Positions 45,164-54,868 of a DNA stretch of 64,000 nucleotides are shown here, in pieces; positions within the stretch are counted from its first letter, which is position 1; each line of letters begins with the position of its first letter. Under the pieces are notes generated by a model. That model saw nothing but the letters and a program-made list of their open reading frames with translations, was not told the origin of the DNA and ran no database searches. The position numbers and the translations under genes were made by a program. Origin of the DNA: Nematopogon swammerdamellus. Its lineage: Eukaryota; Arthropoda; Insecta; Lepidoptera; Adelidae. The DNA lies in the NCBI GenBank assembly GCA_946902875.1, contig OX336358.1, forward strand, positions 15,245,694 to 15,309,693, written 5' to 3'.

Positions 45164-45424
45164 GGTTTTTTTATTTTTTAATTTTATAATATGCTTCCCA
45201 TTTCTCACTTATTGCTCCTGGAAAACAGAAACAAACGTGCACTGCTTAATACTTAATTCGTCCCTTCTAGACTGTAACAGTTGCCGCAATTCCACGGTCT
45301 GCTACTCCATCCATCACGTGTTATTGAAAGTTCATTACAAAAATTTAATTACAATAAATCAAAGAACCCAATAACCAATCACTTTCAAGCGAGAGTAATT
45401 AAAACTTCATACAAGCGAACGCCT

Positions 45425-45638
45425 TTTTTTATGGAACCTGACACGGTTGGCTACATCACCCACTACACTACACCTTGGTGAACTAGGTGCCATGTCGTGC
45501 CGACTACACTGAATTGAACGGATAACATGAGCTCAGTGCTGCGGTGGTACCCACCCAGGCGGGTTAAACCCTATCACCTAGTAAGGTAAGAAGGGAACGA
45601 ACCTATAATTTAACTTGGAGTCGGAACCACGGTTTATA
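45425..45638 (-). mobile_element. SINE-A/C body and tail with deletions
   Basis: GGAACCTGACACGGTTGGCT through CCACGG, lacking parts of the tail. Confidence 0.6.
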
Positions 45639-45814
45639 GTTCCATGTGTGATGTATTTCTTGAGAGAGGTGTTATTGTGTACGGTTAATTGTAATCTTTT
45701 TTTTTATTGACATAATAATATTATGACATGAATACTGCCATTTATGCCTGTTTAGAATTTTAGAACGTGTAGGGTCACTCAGTCTGTTCAGCAGGTACTA
45801 TCATGGACGCTGCT

Positions 45815-46168
45815 CGGAGGAACTTGCTTCCTTATTCCTTGCCATCCAACCTATCTTCGCAGCACTCGCCGCAGAGAGACTAACCAACCTTTTGTTGTTG
45901 ACATTGGGCTTTTGAGAACCCATCGTTTCTTTGTCGCACCGCTAGCGTGTGGAACTGTCTCCCGGCGAGTGTGTTTCCCGAATCCTTTAACCTGGGTGTC
46001 TTCAAACGTCGTATCAACGGGCTGGACAGCCTAGCAACAGTCCGCAAATCTGCTGGCATGGCGCCTTACTGAACGTGGGTGGTTTCGCGAGGAGGGGGGT
46101 TTTTGGCTCTGTCGACTGTACCATTGGTCCCTCGACAAAGCCACCCATGTTGGTTTAGATAAAAAAAA
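45815..46168 (+). pseudogene. LINE-X 3' end
   Basis: It encodes FVVDIGLLRTHRF, LCRTASVWNCLPASVFPESF and NLGVFKRRINGLDSLATVRK and ends GGCGCCTTACTGA with a 3' tail CCACCCATGTTGGTTTAGAT plus poly(A). A 9-base loss after CATCGT removes a few residues compared with the copy at 17072. Confidence 0.6.
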
Positions 46169-46734
46169 GAACCTAACTGAGCCTTTATAAGCTAGAGTGA
46201 GAATGCTATCTATAATTGAAAACTCGAGCGAAGACAAAACGCTACAAATGAGTGCGTCTGCGCACTAGCGAGAGAATGGCTTAACCAATGTCCGTAGTAT
46301 GCAGTAAGAAGCATTAAAACGCTATGTATATTAAGAATATTAATAACCAAAAAATACACAAAAATATATCAAGTCTCTTCACTACATTCAGTACACTTTT
46401 TTATGTAAACCGGGTGGCTGTGCCGAGAGACCAACGGTGCAGTCGACAGAGCCAAAACCACCTTTGCTCCCGAAACCACGCTCAGTTAGGTCACAGCATA
46501 TATATGGCTAAAGCAGTATGGAAACTAGGCCTATTTGTTAAAATAAGTACCTACGCTCCATTGGAGCGTTAGGGATGTCAATCAAATTTTTTTGTAAAAT
46601 TGTAAAATTATTATTTATTAAAACATTTATTTAGGTTCTGTAATGTAATGATCAAATAATCAATATAATCAATCATCAATAATAAGTTAACAACGTGGTT
46701 GCTATAAATATGAATTGATATAACTTTTCTCGAC

Positions 46735-47839
46735 TTTTGTCAACTTTTATTAACTTTGTAAATTGTTTACAACTTTTGTCAGCTGTCGTCAACCATTGTA
46801 AATGTTTGTCAACTTTTCTCATCTTTTACCAATTTCAGTCATCTTTTGTCAACTTTTATCGACTGTTGTCAAGTCTTGTCAATGTGTGTCAACCTTGGTA
46901 AACTTTTGTGAGCTTTCGTCAACATTTGTCAACTTTTGTCATCTTTTGTCAACTTTCATCGACTGTTGTCAACTCTTGTCAATGTTTGTCAACCTTGGTC
47001 AACTTTTGTCAACTTTCGTCAACATTTGTCATCTTTTGTCATCTTTTGTCAACTTTTATCGACTGTTGTCAACTCTTGTCAATCTTTGTCAACCTTGGTT
47101 ACTTTTGTCAACTTTCGTCAACATTTGTCGACTTTTGTCATCTTTTGTCAACGTTTGTCAACTTTTGTCTATTTTTCTCGATTTTTGTGAAATTATAGCC
47201 ATTTTCGTTCTCTTTTATCAACTTTTCTCATCTTTTGCCAACTTCTGTCACCTTTTGTGAACTTTTATCGACTGTTGTCAACTCTTGTCAAGTTTTGTAA
47301 ACTTTTGAGAACTTTTATCAACTCTCGGCACCTTATGTCAACTTATGTCAACTCTTGTCAACTTTTGTCAACATTTGTCAACTTTTGTCAACTTTTGTCA
47401 ACTTTTGTCAACTTTCGTCAACGTTTGTCTACTTTTATGGCTTTTGTCGACTTTTGTTAACTTATAGCCACTTTCGTCATCTTTTGTCAATTTTTGCCGA
47501 CTTCTATCAGCTTTTGTAAAATTTTAACGACTGTTGTCAACTTTCGGAAATTTTTGTCAACTTTTGCCAACTTCTGTCACTTTTATGAACTTAGGCCAGC
47601 TTCCGTCAACTTTTCTCAACTTTCGTCATCTTTTGTCAACTTTTACTAACTTCTGTCAACTTTTAACCACTATTGTCAACTTCTTTTATGGACTTTTGTC
47701 AGCTTTCGTGAACTTTTGTCAACTCTTGTCAACGTTTGTCAACTTTCGTCAACTATTGTTAATTAATGTCAACTAAGTATTGTCAACTTTTTTCATATTT
47801 TGTCTACGTTTGTCAACTTATGTCAGCTGTTTGTCAACT
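46735..47839 (+). repeat. left arm, (GTCAACTTTT)n minisatellite
   Basis: It has about 110 units of 10 bp in almost unbroken phase, with variants (GTCAACTTTC, GTCATCTTTT, ATCGACTGTT) arranged in higher-order blocks, e.g. ATCGACTGTTGTCAACTCTT recurring. Because 10 is not a multiple of 3, every frame reads the same decapeptide cycle (VNFCQLLSTF), so the open frames here are not genes. Confidence 0.9.
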
Positions 47840-49065
47840 TGTTGACAACAGTGGTTAAAATATGATAAAAGCTGACAAAAGCTGAGAGAAGTTGGCAAAA
47901 GTTGACAAAATGTTGACGAAAGTTGACTAAGGTTGACAAACAACCACAAGAGTTGACAACAGTCGATAAAAGTTGACAAAGATGACAAATGTTGACGAAA
48001 GTTGACAAAAGTTGACCAAGGTTAGGTTGACATTGACACGAGTTGACAACAGTCGATAAAAGTTGACACAGGTCGATAAAAGTTGACAAAAGATGACAAA
48101 AGTAGACAAAAGCGGACGAAGGTTAACAAACATTGACAAGAGTTGACAACAGTCGATAAAAGTTGACAAAAGATGACAAAAGTTGACAAATGTTGACGAA
48201 AGTTGACAAAAGTTGACCAAGGTTGACAAACATTGACAACAGTCGATAAAAGTTGACAAAAGATGACAAAAGTTGACAAATATTGACGAAAGTTGACAAA
48301 GGTTGACAAACATTGACAAGAGTTGACAGCAGTCGATAAAAGTTGACAAAAGGTGACAGAAGTTGGCAAAATATAAGAAAAGTTGACAAAAGTTGACAAG
48401 AGTTGACATAAGTTACCGAGAGTTGGCAAAAGTTTTCAAAAGTTTACAAAACTTGACAACAGTCGATAAAAGTTGACAAAAGGTGACAGAAGTTGGCAAA
48501 AGATGAGAAAAGTTGACAAAAGTTGACAAGAGTTGACATAAGTTACCGACAGTTGACAAAAGTTCTCAAAAGTGTACAAACTTGACAAGAGTTGACAACA
48601 GTCGATAAAAGTTAACAAAAGGTGACAGAAGTTGGCAAAAGATAAGAAAAGTTGACAAAAGTTGACAAGAGTTGACATAAGTTACCGAGAGTTGGCAAAA
48701 GTTCTCAAAAGTTTACAAAACTTGACAAGAGTTGACAACAATCGATAAAAGTTGACAAAAGGTGACAGAAGTTGGCAAAAGATGAGAAAAGTTGACAAAA
48801 GTTGACAAGAGTTGACAGAAGTTACCGAGAGTTGACAAAAGTTCTCAAAAGTTTACAAAACTTGACAAGAGTTGACAACAGTCGATAAAAGTTGACAAAA
48901 GGTGACAGAAGTTGGCAAAAGATAAGAAAAGTTTACAAGAGCTGACAACTGCAGTCGATAAAACTTGACAAAATGTGACAGAAGTTGGCAAAAGATGAGA
49001 AAAGTTGACAAAAGTTGTCAACATTTGTCAAAAGTTAATATAAAGTGACAACAGTCGAAAAACGA
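47840..49065 (-). repeat. right arm, inverted minisatellite
   Basis: It holds AAAAGTTGAC units, the reverse complement of the left arm, from the dyad TGTCAACTTGTTGACA (47832-47847). Blocks of about 140 bp recur (AGTCGATAAA at 48331, 48461, 48600, 48740, 48880). The same block types (ACCAAGGTTGAC..., TTACCGAGAGTTGG...) occur in both arms, so they are homologous arms and not just inverted monomers. Confidence 0.9.
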
Positions 49066-49504
49066 TTGTAAACATTTTTTTGCATTCTAAAAGATCGCGG
49101 ACTGTCCGTGGTGCATGCAACAAAAACAAACACGACCACTCGGACGCGGCACCCGCGACTGATTGTTTGCGACATTCGCTTCGGGGCCTTGTTGAGGCGT
49201 GCGTGTGTGTGAGTGCGTCGTTTCGATCGTTTTGTACGTAGTTTCCATACTGCTTTAGCCATATATATGCTGTGGTTAGGTGCCATTCCGGCAAATTTGC
49301 GGACTGTTTCAAGGCTGTGTAGCCTGTTATTACGACGTATGAAGGCACCCAGTTTAAAGTATTCGTGAAACACACTCGCCGGAAGACAGTTCCGAACTGT
49401 CTTCCGTGAAGAAACTATTTAAGAACCGATGGGTTCTGAAAAGCCCAATGTCAACAACAAAAGGGTGCTGAGTCTCTCTGCGTCGAGTATTTTTTATTAT
49501 ATTT

Positions 49505-50505
49505 AGATCCAAGCAAAAATACGGTCGTCGCCAAAATATTTACAAAAAAATAAAAAACTTAAATACTACACACAACCAATTACTATATACGCCGTCTACA
49601 AATTATTGTATTGATATTTATTTTATTCATTCATAACGTGTACGTACAGTTAGGCCTTACGTGCTGTCAAGCGTATTTTTTTTTCTTTATTTTTTCAGGA
49701 AATTAACAGCACCTTATCTTGTCTCAGTTATCAGGTTATGTGAACCAGTATTTTTTGGATCAACATGAAAAATATTATATGTTTATTATATCTGAAGTAT
49801 TTTATAAATCTTTCTATATAAATTACAAATGCTTGCTTCGTTTTGATTTCAATAACCGTTTATCCCCATGATGGATGAAAATTTTTGTTTATAGGTTAAT
49901 AATGATTAATTTACTGTATACATTATTATATTTTTGTTTAACTTAATTTTTATCCCAAATTTCAACTTGATACCTCTAAGAAAGAAATTTACTTGAATAA
50001 ATATTTTCTGATTATTTTCAATAAAGTGTAAATTTTAAAACACCAAATTATAATCAGTCTTCAAATTTGAGTTTTAGTACATTTTAATTGAGATTAAAAA
50101 AGTATGTGTTTATACATTACAATACCACCAATAAATAAAGTAATATGTCCTAAGTTACAAAATATGACAAGCAAAACTAAAATAATTTTTAAAATTAATT
50201 AATAATTTACTGAAATAAATACAAAATCCCCTAATAACCTACTAACATTACCTACGGAATACAAGGAAGTGTGTGAAAATTCTTAGAAACAATTTTCCAG
50301 ACGTGTAGCCTTTTTGCATAATCCACCCCAGAAAAGATCAACAGAAGACATGCAGCGCGCGCGCGCGCCACCTAGCGGCGAGCGTAGCCACAAGAGCACG
50401 CGGTATCATGTCCGTCCGCTCCGCAAGCTGTTGCCGACTGCCAACTTGAATAGTTTCATCTCCGTTTACATTTGAACATTTATAATATTTTGATATGCTG
50501 TATAT
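49505..50505. other. A/T-rich interval
   Basis: No gene or assignable repeat was found. A (GC)n stretch and GCGCGCCACCTAGCGGCGAG lie at 50355-50390. Confidence 0.4.
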
Positions 50506-50510
50506 ATTTT

Positions 50511-50935
50511 TATGGTTCCGTATCCGGTACGGGACTCTATTACTAAGCTAACGCCGTCTGTCTGTCTGTCTGTCCGTCCGTCTGTCCGTCCGCCTGTCCG
50601 TCTGTCTGTCCGAGGGCTGTATCTCTTGAACCGTAATAGTTAGCACGTTGAAAATTTCACAGAATATGTGTTATTATGGCCGATTTAACAAGAAATAATA
50701 AAAATAAGAAAAAGTAAAAAATTCACCGGGGTTCTCATAAAATAAACTAAGAAGTGTATGCGCGCGCGCCATCTACCGAAAGGAGTATGAAGCATTTTAA
50801 CTAATCATGAATGTGAACTAATATGAAGCATTTCATAAACACGCCATAGATGGCGTGAGTGGTGCTGACCATGACATGGTGATACGGAACCCTCGGTGCG
50901 CGAGTTTGACTCGCACTTGGCCGGTTTTTTTTTTT
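50511..50935 (+). repeat. Rep-E, full copy
   Basis: It runs from GGTTCCGTATCCGGTACGGG to GAGTTTGACTCGCACTTGGC plus poly(T), with an expanded CTGT/CCGT run. Confidence 0.7.
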
Positions 50936-51065
50936 ATTGTTCGGTTTTTTGTTATTCTTTGTGTCACTATAAGGTATTGTTAGAGTTGGTATTTTTAGTA
51001 CCTATTGATTACTGATAAAAAATCAAACCTCATGCTTATCTTCTTAGCGTTTTATTTATTATTCT

Positions 51066-51131
51066 GGACCCATCTGAAAAGCAGCGCTATAGGTCGCCCT
51101 GTGCACCTATAGCACATGCTGAGATGGGTCC
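51066..51131. other. 66-nt imperfect hairpin
   Basis: Outer stem GGACCCATCT/AGATGGGTCC (10 bp), CAGC/GCTG (4 bp) and GCTATAGGT/ACCTATAGC (9 bp) close a 10-base loop. The arms are separated only by short bulges, so the size and shape would suit a pre-miRNA or a tiny MITE. No conservation information is available. Confidence 0.45.
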
Positions 51132-51419
51132 ATAATATTTTATTATATTTATAATGTAATTATATTTTTTTTTTCAATTGCATTATCTGACGTATCAAAT
51201 GGAAGGAGTAAAAGAAATAAAAATATATATAATAATTTTACAATGAATTGTTTAAAAGATATTTATATGAAATTGAGCAATCCCCCCACGCCATATCACT
51301 GAAACTAGTGAGCCTAAAATTTAGACAAAAATGGGAATGTAAGATTATAGTTTTTATGAAAATCTAAACGAAAATCCAAAATCTTAAAGTTCTCACGCAA
51401 AAATGAATAATACGGTTTC

Positions 51420-51458
51420 CTCTCCGCGCGAGTTCGACTCGCACTTGGCCGGTTTTTC
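51420..51458 (+). repeat. Rep-E 3' end
   Basis: GCGCGAGTTCGACTCGCACT plus TGGCCGGTTTTTC with no 5' part. Confidence 0.5.
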
Positions 51459-51596
51459 TTTCACATGCGAATTTAGAGAAATTTAAAATCATCATAAAGA
51501 AATCACCATCTTCGAACCGTTAGGTAAAACATTTTGTGGTTTGTGGCATTTTTAACCGCATTCTATTTGTCCAACACCGTATACTTATATGTATTG

Positions 51597-51599
<3 letters not shown>

Positions 51600-51627
<28 letters not shown>

Positions 51628-51946
51628 CACACACGCTGAATCCCGACAATCGGGGTAAGCAGAGTAATCGGAGTTGTGCTGCAAGAACTCTGGTAAATTA
51701 CAGCACAACACCGACCACCACGTTTCGCAAAGTATTCGAACAAGATTCAATCGATCAAGCAGCAAGTAAGGCACGAAGACCCACCTGCTGCATGACTCGG
51801 TGGAAGTACCGTGCCAAGGTGAGAGGTGGCAAACCCGTCGCCCTTTAGCACGGCATCTTGTCCTTATCCCTTAGTCGCCTTTTACGACATGCACGGGGAG
51901 AGATGCAGTGGGGCTATTCTTTTTAAGTACCGGGCCCACACGGTTT
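51600..51946 (-). mobile_element. Rep-D, full length
   Basis: (ACAT)n tail, both hairpins, head ending GGGCCCACACGGT. One of the best-kept copies. Confidence 0.75.
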
Positions 51947-51988
51947 GTTCTTTGATATGTATTGTATATGTATATATGTATATATGTA

Positions 51989-52328
51989 CCGTGTGGTGCT
52001 GGTACTTAAGAATAGCCCCACTGCATCTCTCCCCGTGCATGTTGTAAGAGGCGACTAAGGGATAAGGACAAGATACTGCGCTAAAGGGCGACAGGCTAGC
52101 CACTTCTCAGCTTGGCGCAGTCCTTCCACCTAGTCATGCAGCAGGTGGGTTCTTCGTGCCTTACTTGCTGCTTGATAGTTGTCTTGTCCGTATACTGTGC
52201 TAAACGTGGTGGTCGGTGTTGTGCTGTAATTTACCAGAGTCCTTATAGCACGAACATCGATTACTCTGCTTACCCTGATTGTCGGGATACAGCGTGTGTT
52301 ATGTATGTATGTATGTATGTATATATGA
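51989..52328 (+). mobile_element. Rep-D, full length, inverted to its neighbour
   Basis: It runs from ACCGTGTGGTGCTGG to (ATGT)n. With 51600-51946 it makes a 340-bp-arm inverted repeat with a spacer of about 40 bp. Confidence 0.75.
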
Positions 52329-52396
52329 ACATTATAGACCAAGCGATTATGACGGAGAACCGATTTAATATTCATATTCATTGTTTTATTGTATAC

Positions 52397-52630
52397 TAAT
52401 TGTTGCCCGCGGCTTCGCTCGCATGAAATTCGTAAGAAGAAGTACGTAAGCCCGCTACCGTATCTTTATTTCGGCGCGCGGAATAGTTCGGTTTGTATGA
52501 GAACCAACATCTTAGCATAACCGGAATTTTATTTAGCATACTGTGTCACGTATAGTTAAATGGGCTTGTACTAAGTTTCATCGAATTCGGATTATCGGTT
52601 TAAGAGTTATGGAGGAACATAGATACAGAA
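52397..52630 (-). mobile_element. Helitron-like 3' end
   Basis: On the minus strand GCGAGCGAAGCCGCGGGCAA then CAATTAG gives the hairpin and a CTAG degraded to TTAG. The 5' end was not found. Confidence 0.5.
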
Positions 52631-52639
52631 AATATTTCT

Positions 52640-52745
52640 GAAAATCGTCAATTTAGTTTCAGTATCACGTATAGAGCCTACAAACGTAATATCTCGTAAG
52701 ACAAAGTAACTTACTCCATGGCCATCCATTACAGATTTATTAATA
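52640..52745 (+). repeat. Rep-I copy
   Basis: It matches 2000-2104, with TATCACGTATAGAGCCTACA and AAGTAACTTACTCCATGGCC. Confidence 0.5.
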
Positions 52746-52870
52746 GTATTGATTAATGATAAAGTTTCAAAATAGGAGGCAGATATGATCTTTCGTGTAT
52801 TTTTTTTAAACCAAGTAAAGTCAATAGGTACTCTACGGAAGGACTTTAGATGGAAGGATTTTATTATTAG

Positions 52871-53306
52871 TGTGGCACTTTAGCTACTATATGCGAGTGT
52901 CCTATGTAGGGTGTTAGTGTTAAGGTCCAAATGAAACACTATGATAGCTGTGTATAAACGTGTAATAAAACGACTGAGAATTATTATTGACTCAAAGCGA
53001 CTATACTTGACTCCGTGGTGTGATCGACTGCCAGGGCGGCGGGCCGAGGCGAGCGCGGACGCACGCCGCGCCAGAGGGGCGCGGGGTGCGATAACCGCGT
53101 CGCATCGGACCGATGTGTCTAGCTGTGTATAAACGTGTAATAAAACGACTGAGAATTATTATTGACTCAAAGCGACTATACTTGACTCCGTGGTGTGATC
53201 GACTGCCAGGGCGGCGGGCCGAGGCGAGCGCGGACGCACGCCGCGCCAGAGGGGCGCGGGGTGCGATAACCGCGTCGCATCGGACCGATGTGTCGTGTCC
53301 GGCACA
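52871..53306 (-). repeat. 3' LTR, 436 bp, with 175-bp tandem duplication
   Basis: It equals the 261-bp 5' LTR except that the block from TAGCTGTGTATAAACG (52945) to GATGTGTC is repeated at once (53120), adding exactly 175 bp. The two repeat units look identical. Confidence 0.9.
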
Positions 53307-53322
53307 TCAATTTCCCCCTTTA
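53307..53322 (-). promoter_or_regulatory. polypurine tract
   Basis: The minus strand reads AAAGGGGGAAATTGA directly before the 3' LTR, the expected plus-strand primer. Confidence 0.75.
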
Positions 53323-54868
53323 TGAAAAAAATTTTGTCATTACAACATTACCAAAATTACCTTTAATTACGAATCGTTCATTACTTGTGACAGTTATCTG
53401 CTTTTATACGACTGCCTCCACTTACTACAAATATAGAAAACATTATAAAGACGAGATATAAACACGATGAGAAAGATAAAAACATTTCAATAACATACAG
53501 GGTGCCAGGAACCACAGAAATGATGGCGTACAAAAGAGACACTTGAAAAATTTGAAGAGGTGCAATAAAACTATCCTAACAATGACCCTAGATGATTGTG
53601 CTCACCAATGCGGTCGTAAAAACCGCTGAGGCGAGAGTCCTTTTGTTTTGCAAAGAGAGAGACCGCCAATAATTTCACACACAAGTATGACTAAGCTTAA
53701 TACCTATTACATAACACAATCGTAGATAGGCATAGGCAAAGATTTGAGAACACGTACCATTAAAATTTACACTAACTTCTATATTTCTACACTAACTTTT
53801 AACTAATTCGAAGTACTAACTAACACAGAATGGGGTGTAAATTTACACAAAATCAATATACCATACCGCTGTATGAAAATAATTGTGTAAAATATAATAC
53901 ATTTCTTCTATAATTTACTTATTACTTTAAGATGCATGCATACTACGATTATTAATTAAGTAAAAGTAATGAGTAAGTGTATTATGAAAAATCGACATTG
54001 CGATCAGGCAAAACTACAAGCGTTGGGCATGGAGTTTTGTGCGTAACCTTCCGTTGTCGTAAAATTCTTTACATCTCTCGGCGTAAGTGCTTTACGCCCG
54101 TGTGTACGAACGAGGTTTATTGTTTGAACGAGAATGCATTTGATGAAACGTGCGTTATTATAAGTTATAGTTATAACTACGTACGATCTTGCGATATTTG
54201 TGTCTAATCTTACAAATTAAACATTATACAATAAATTAAAACTATTAAATGTTCAAATTAAACTACAAACTATTCAGTGTATCTTGGAACAGCAGGTATT
54301 AGCGCTATTGTTATAAAATATAAGTGATGCGAATGAAATGATACTCTAACAAGTTGACGGATCTGTCGTAGATTTCCTTGACGGATGTTAAACGACGGGT
54401 TTTCCAACATTTGTATGCTTCCTAATACAACTCACAAAACGTTATTGCGATTTCTAAGATTGATTGCGGCTTTGTTAAAACTAATACATGCACATTTATC
54501 ACTTTCAAATAGATTATGTGACACAAAGAAAGTTTAAATTGAACTCATTTTAAGCAACATATTATTAACATAACTATAATCACGACATAAAAGTAAGAAG
54601 TATAAAGTAAATAGCGTAATATTAGTCCTTTCATAATGTTTCTGGTGCAAGCAATAAACAGTTCGAGTATCATTATTGTTTGTAATAGTTTTATGGTAAT
54701 TTTTTTTGTCCACACCATTGCACTTTGTTTGGATGGGGCTTAGCGCCTCAGATACACCTGTTATTTGTTTATTTCACTGCACTTTCACTATTTTTATGGT
54801 TGACAGACAAACCGGGACGCTGACCGGCACTCAGCTGGTCGTCGATATGGGTGAGAATGAAACGAAAG
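53323..54868 (-). other. 1.5-kb non-coding 3' region of the LTR element
   Basis: Between the pol stop and the polypurine tract there is no frame above about 90 codons in the element's sense. It is unusually long for an element without a third gene. It is A/T-rich, unlike pol, and no envelope-like coding was recognised. Confidence 0.6.

Larger units (their letters stand above)
41290..45165 (+). mobile_element. 3.9-kb RT-bearing element, copy 2
   Basis: It begins ACCCGACTGCGCGACGCAAA, then an (ATGT)n run, 0.7 kb without recognised coding, the RT remains, CCHC and endonuclease-like remains, and a terminal palindrome finishing CGCAGTCGGGT. It matches copy 1 base for base in length. What moves it is unknown: no transposase is present, and the outer CCCGACTGCG ends behave like short TIRs. 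Confidence 0.7.
46492..49274. mobile_element. Foldback/Galileo-like DNA transposon, 2783 bp
   Basis: Perfect 36-bp terminal inverted repeats (46492-46527 and 49239-49274, starting CACAGCATATATATGGCTAA) and a 7-bp target duplication GTTAGGT (46485-46491, 49275-49281) define it. Inside lies a 2.3-kb inverted array of a 10-bp unit. Long inverted arms made of short tandem repeats are the mark of Drosophila Foldback elements, and 7-bp duplications are typical of Galileo, a Foldback-like member of the P superfamily. No transposase frame is present, so it is non-autonomous. Perfect TIRs suggest recent movement. The superfamily assignment is inference. Confidence 0.8.
46398..49500 (-). pseudogene. 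LINE-X 3' end split by a DNA transposon
   Basis: 46398-46491 (GTAAACCGGGTGGCTGTGCC ... CTCAGTTAGGT) and 49282-49500 (TGCCATTCCGGCAAATTTGC ...) are the two sides of one minus-strand LINE-X tail. The join is at GTTAGGT, duplicated on both sides of the insertion. Confidence 0.75.

Noticed and set aside
9568..45165. Large inverted segmental duplication
   Set aside because: Homology stops at the CCCGACTGCG ends; neighbouring sequence differs, so separate insertions fit better.
46802..48678. Open frames of 80-160 codons with STFVNFCQLL repeats
   Set aside because: They are products of the 10-bp minisatellite read in any frame, inside a non-coding transposon.
46735..49065. CRISPR array or bacterial iteron cluster
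   Set aside because: The 10-bp units have no spacers and the context is an insect transposon.
52941..53325. Repeated 63-70 codon frames (MIAVYKRVIKRLRIIIDSKR)
   Set aside because: They come from the LTR on the strand opposite to the element's genes and recur only because the LTR does.
53323..54868. Envelope gene of the LTR element
   Set aside because: No long frame, signal peptide or membrane segment in the element's sense strand.
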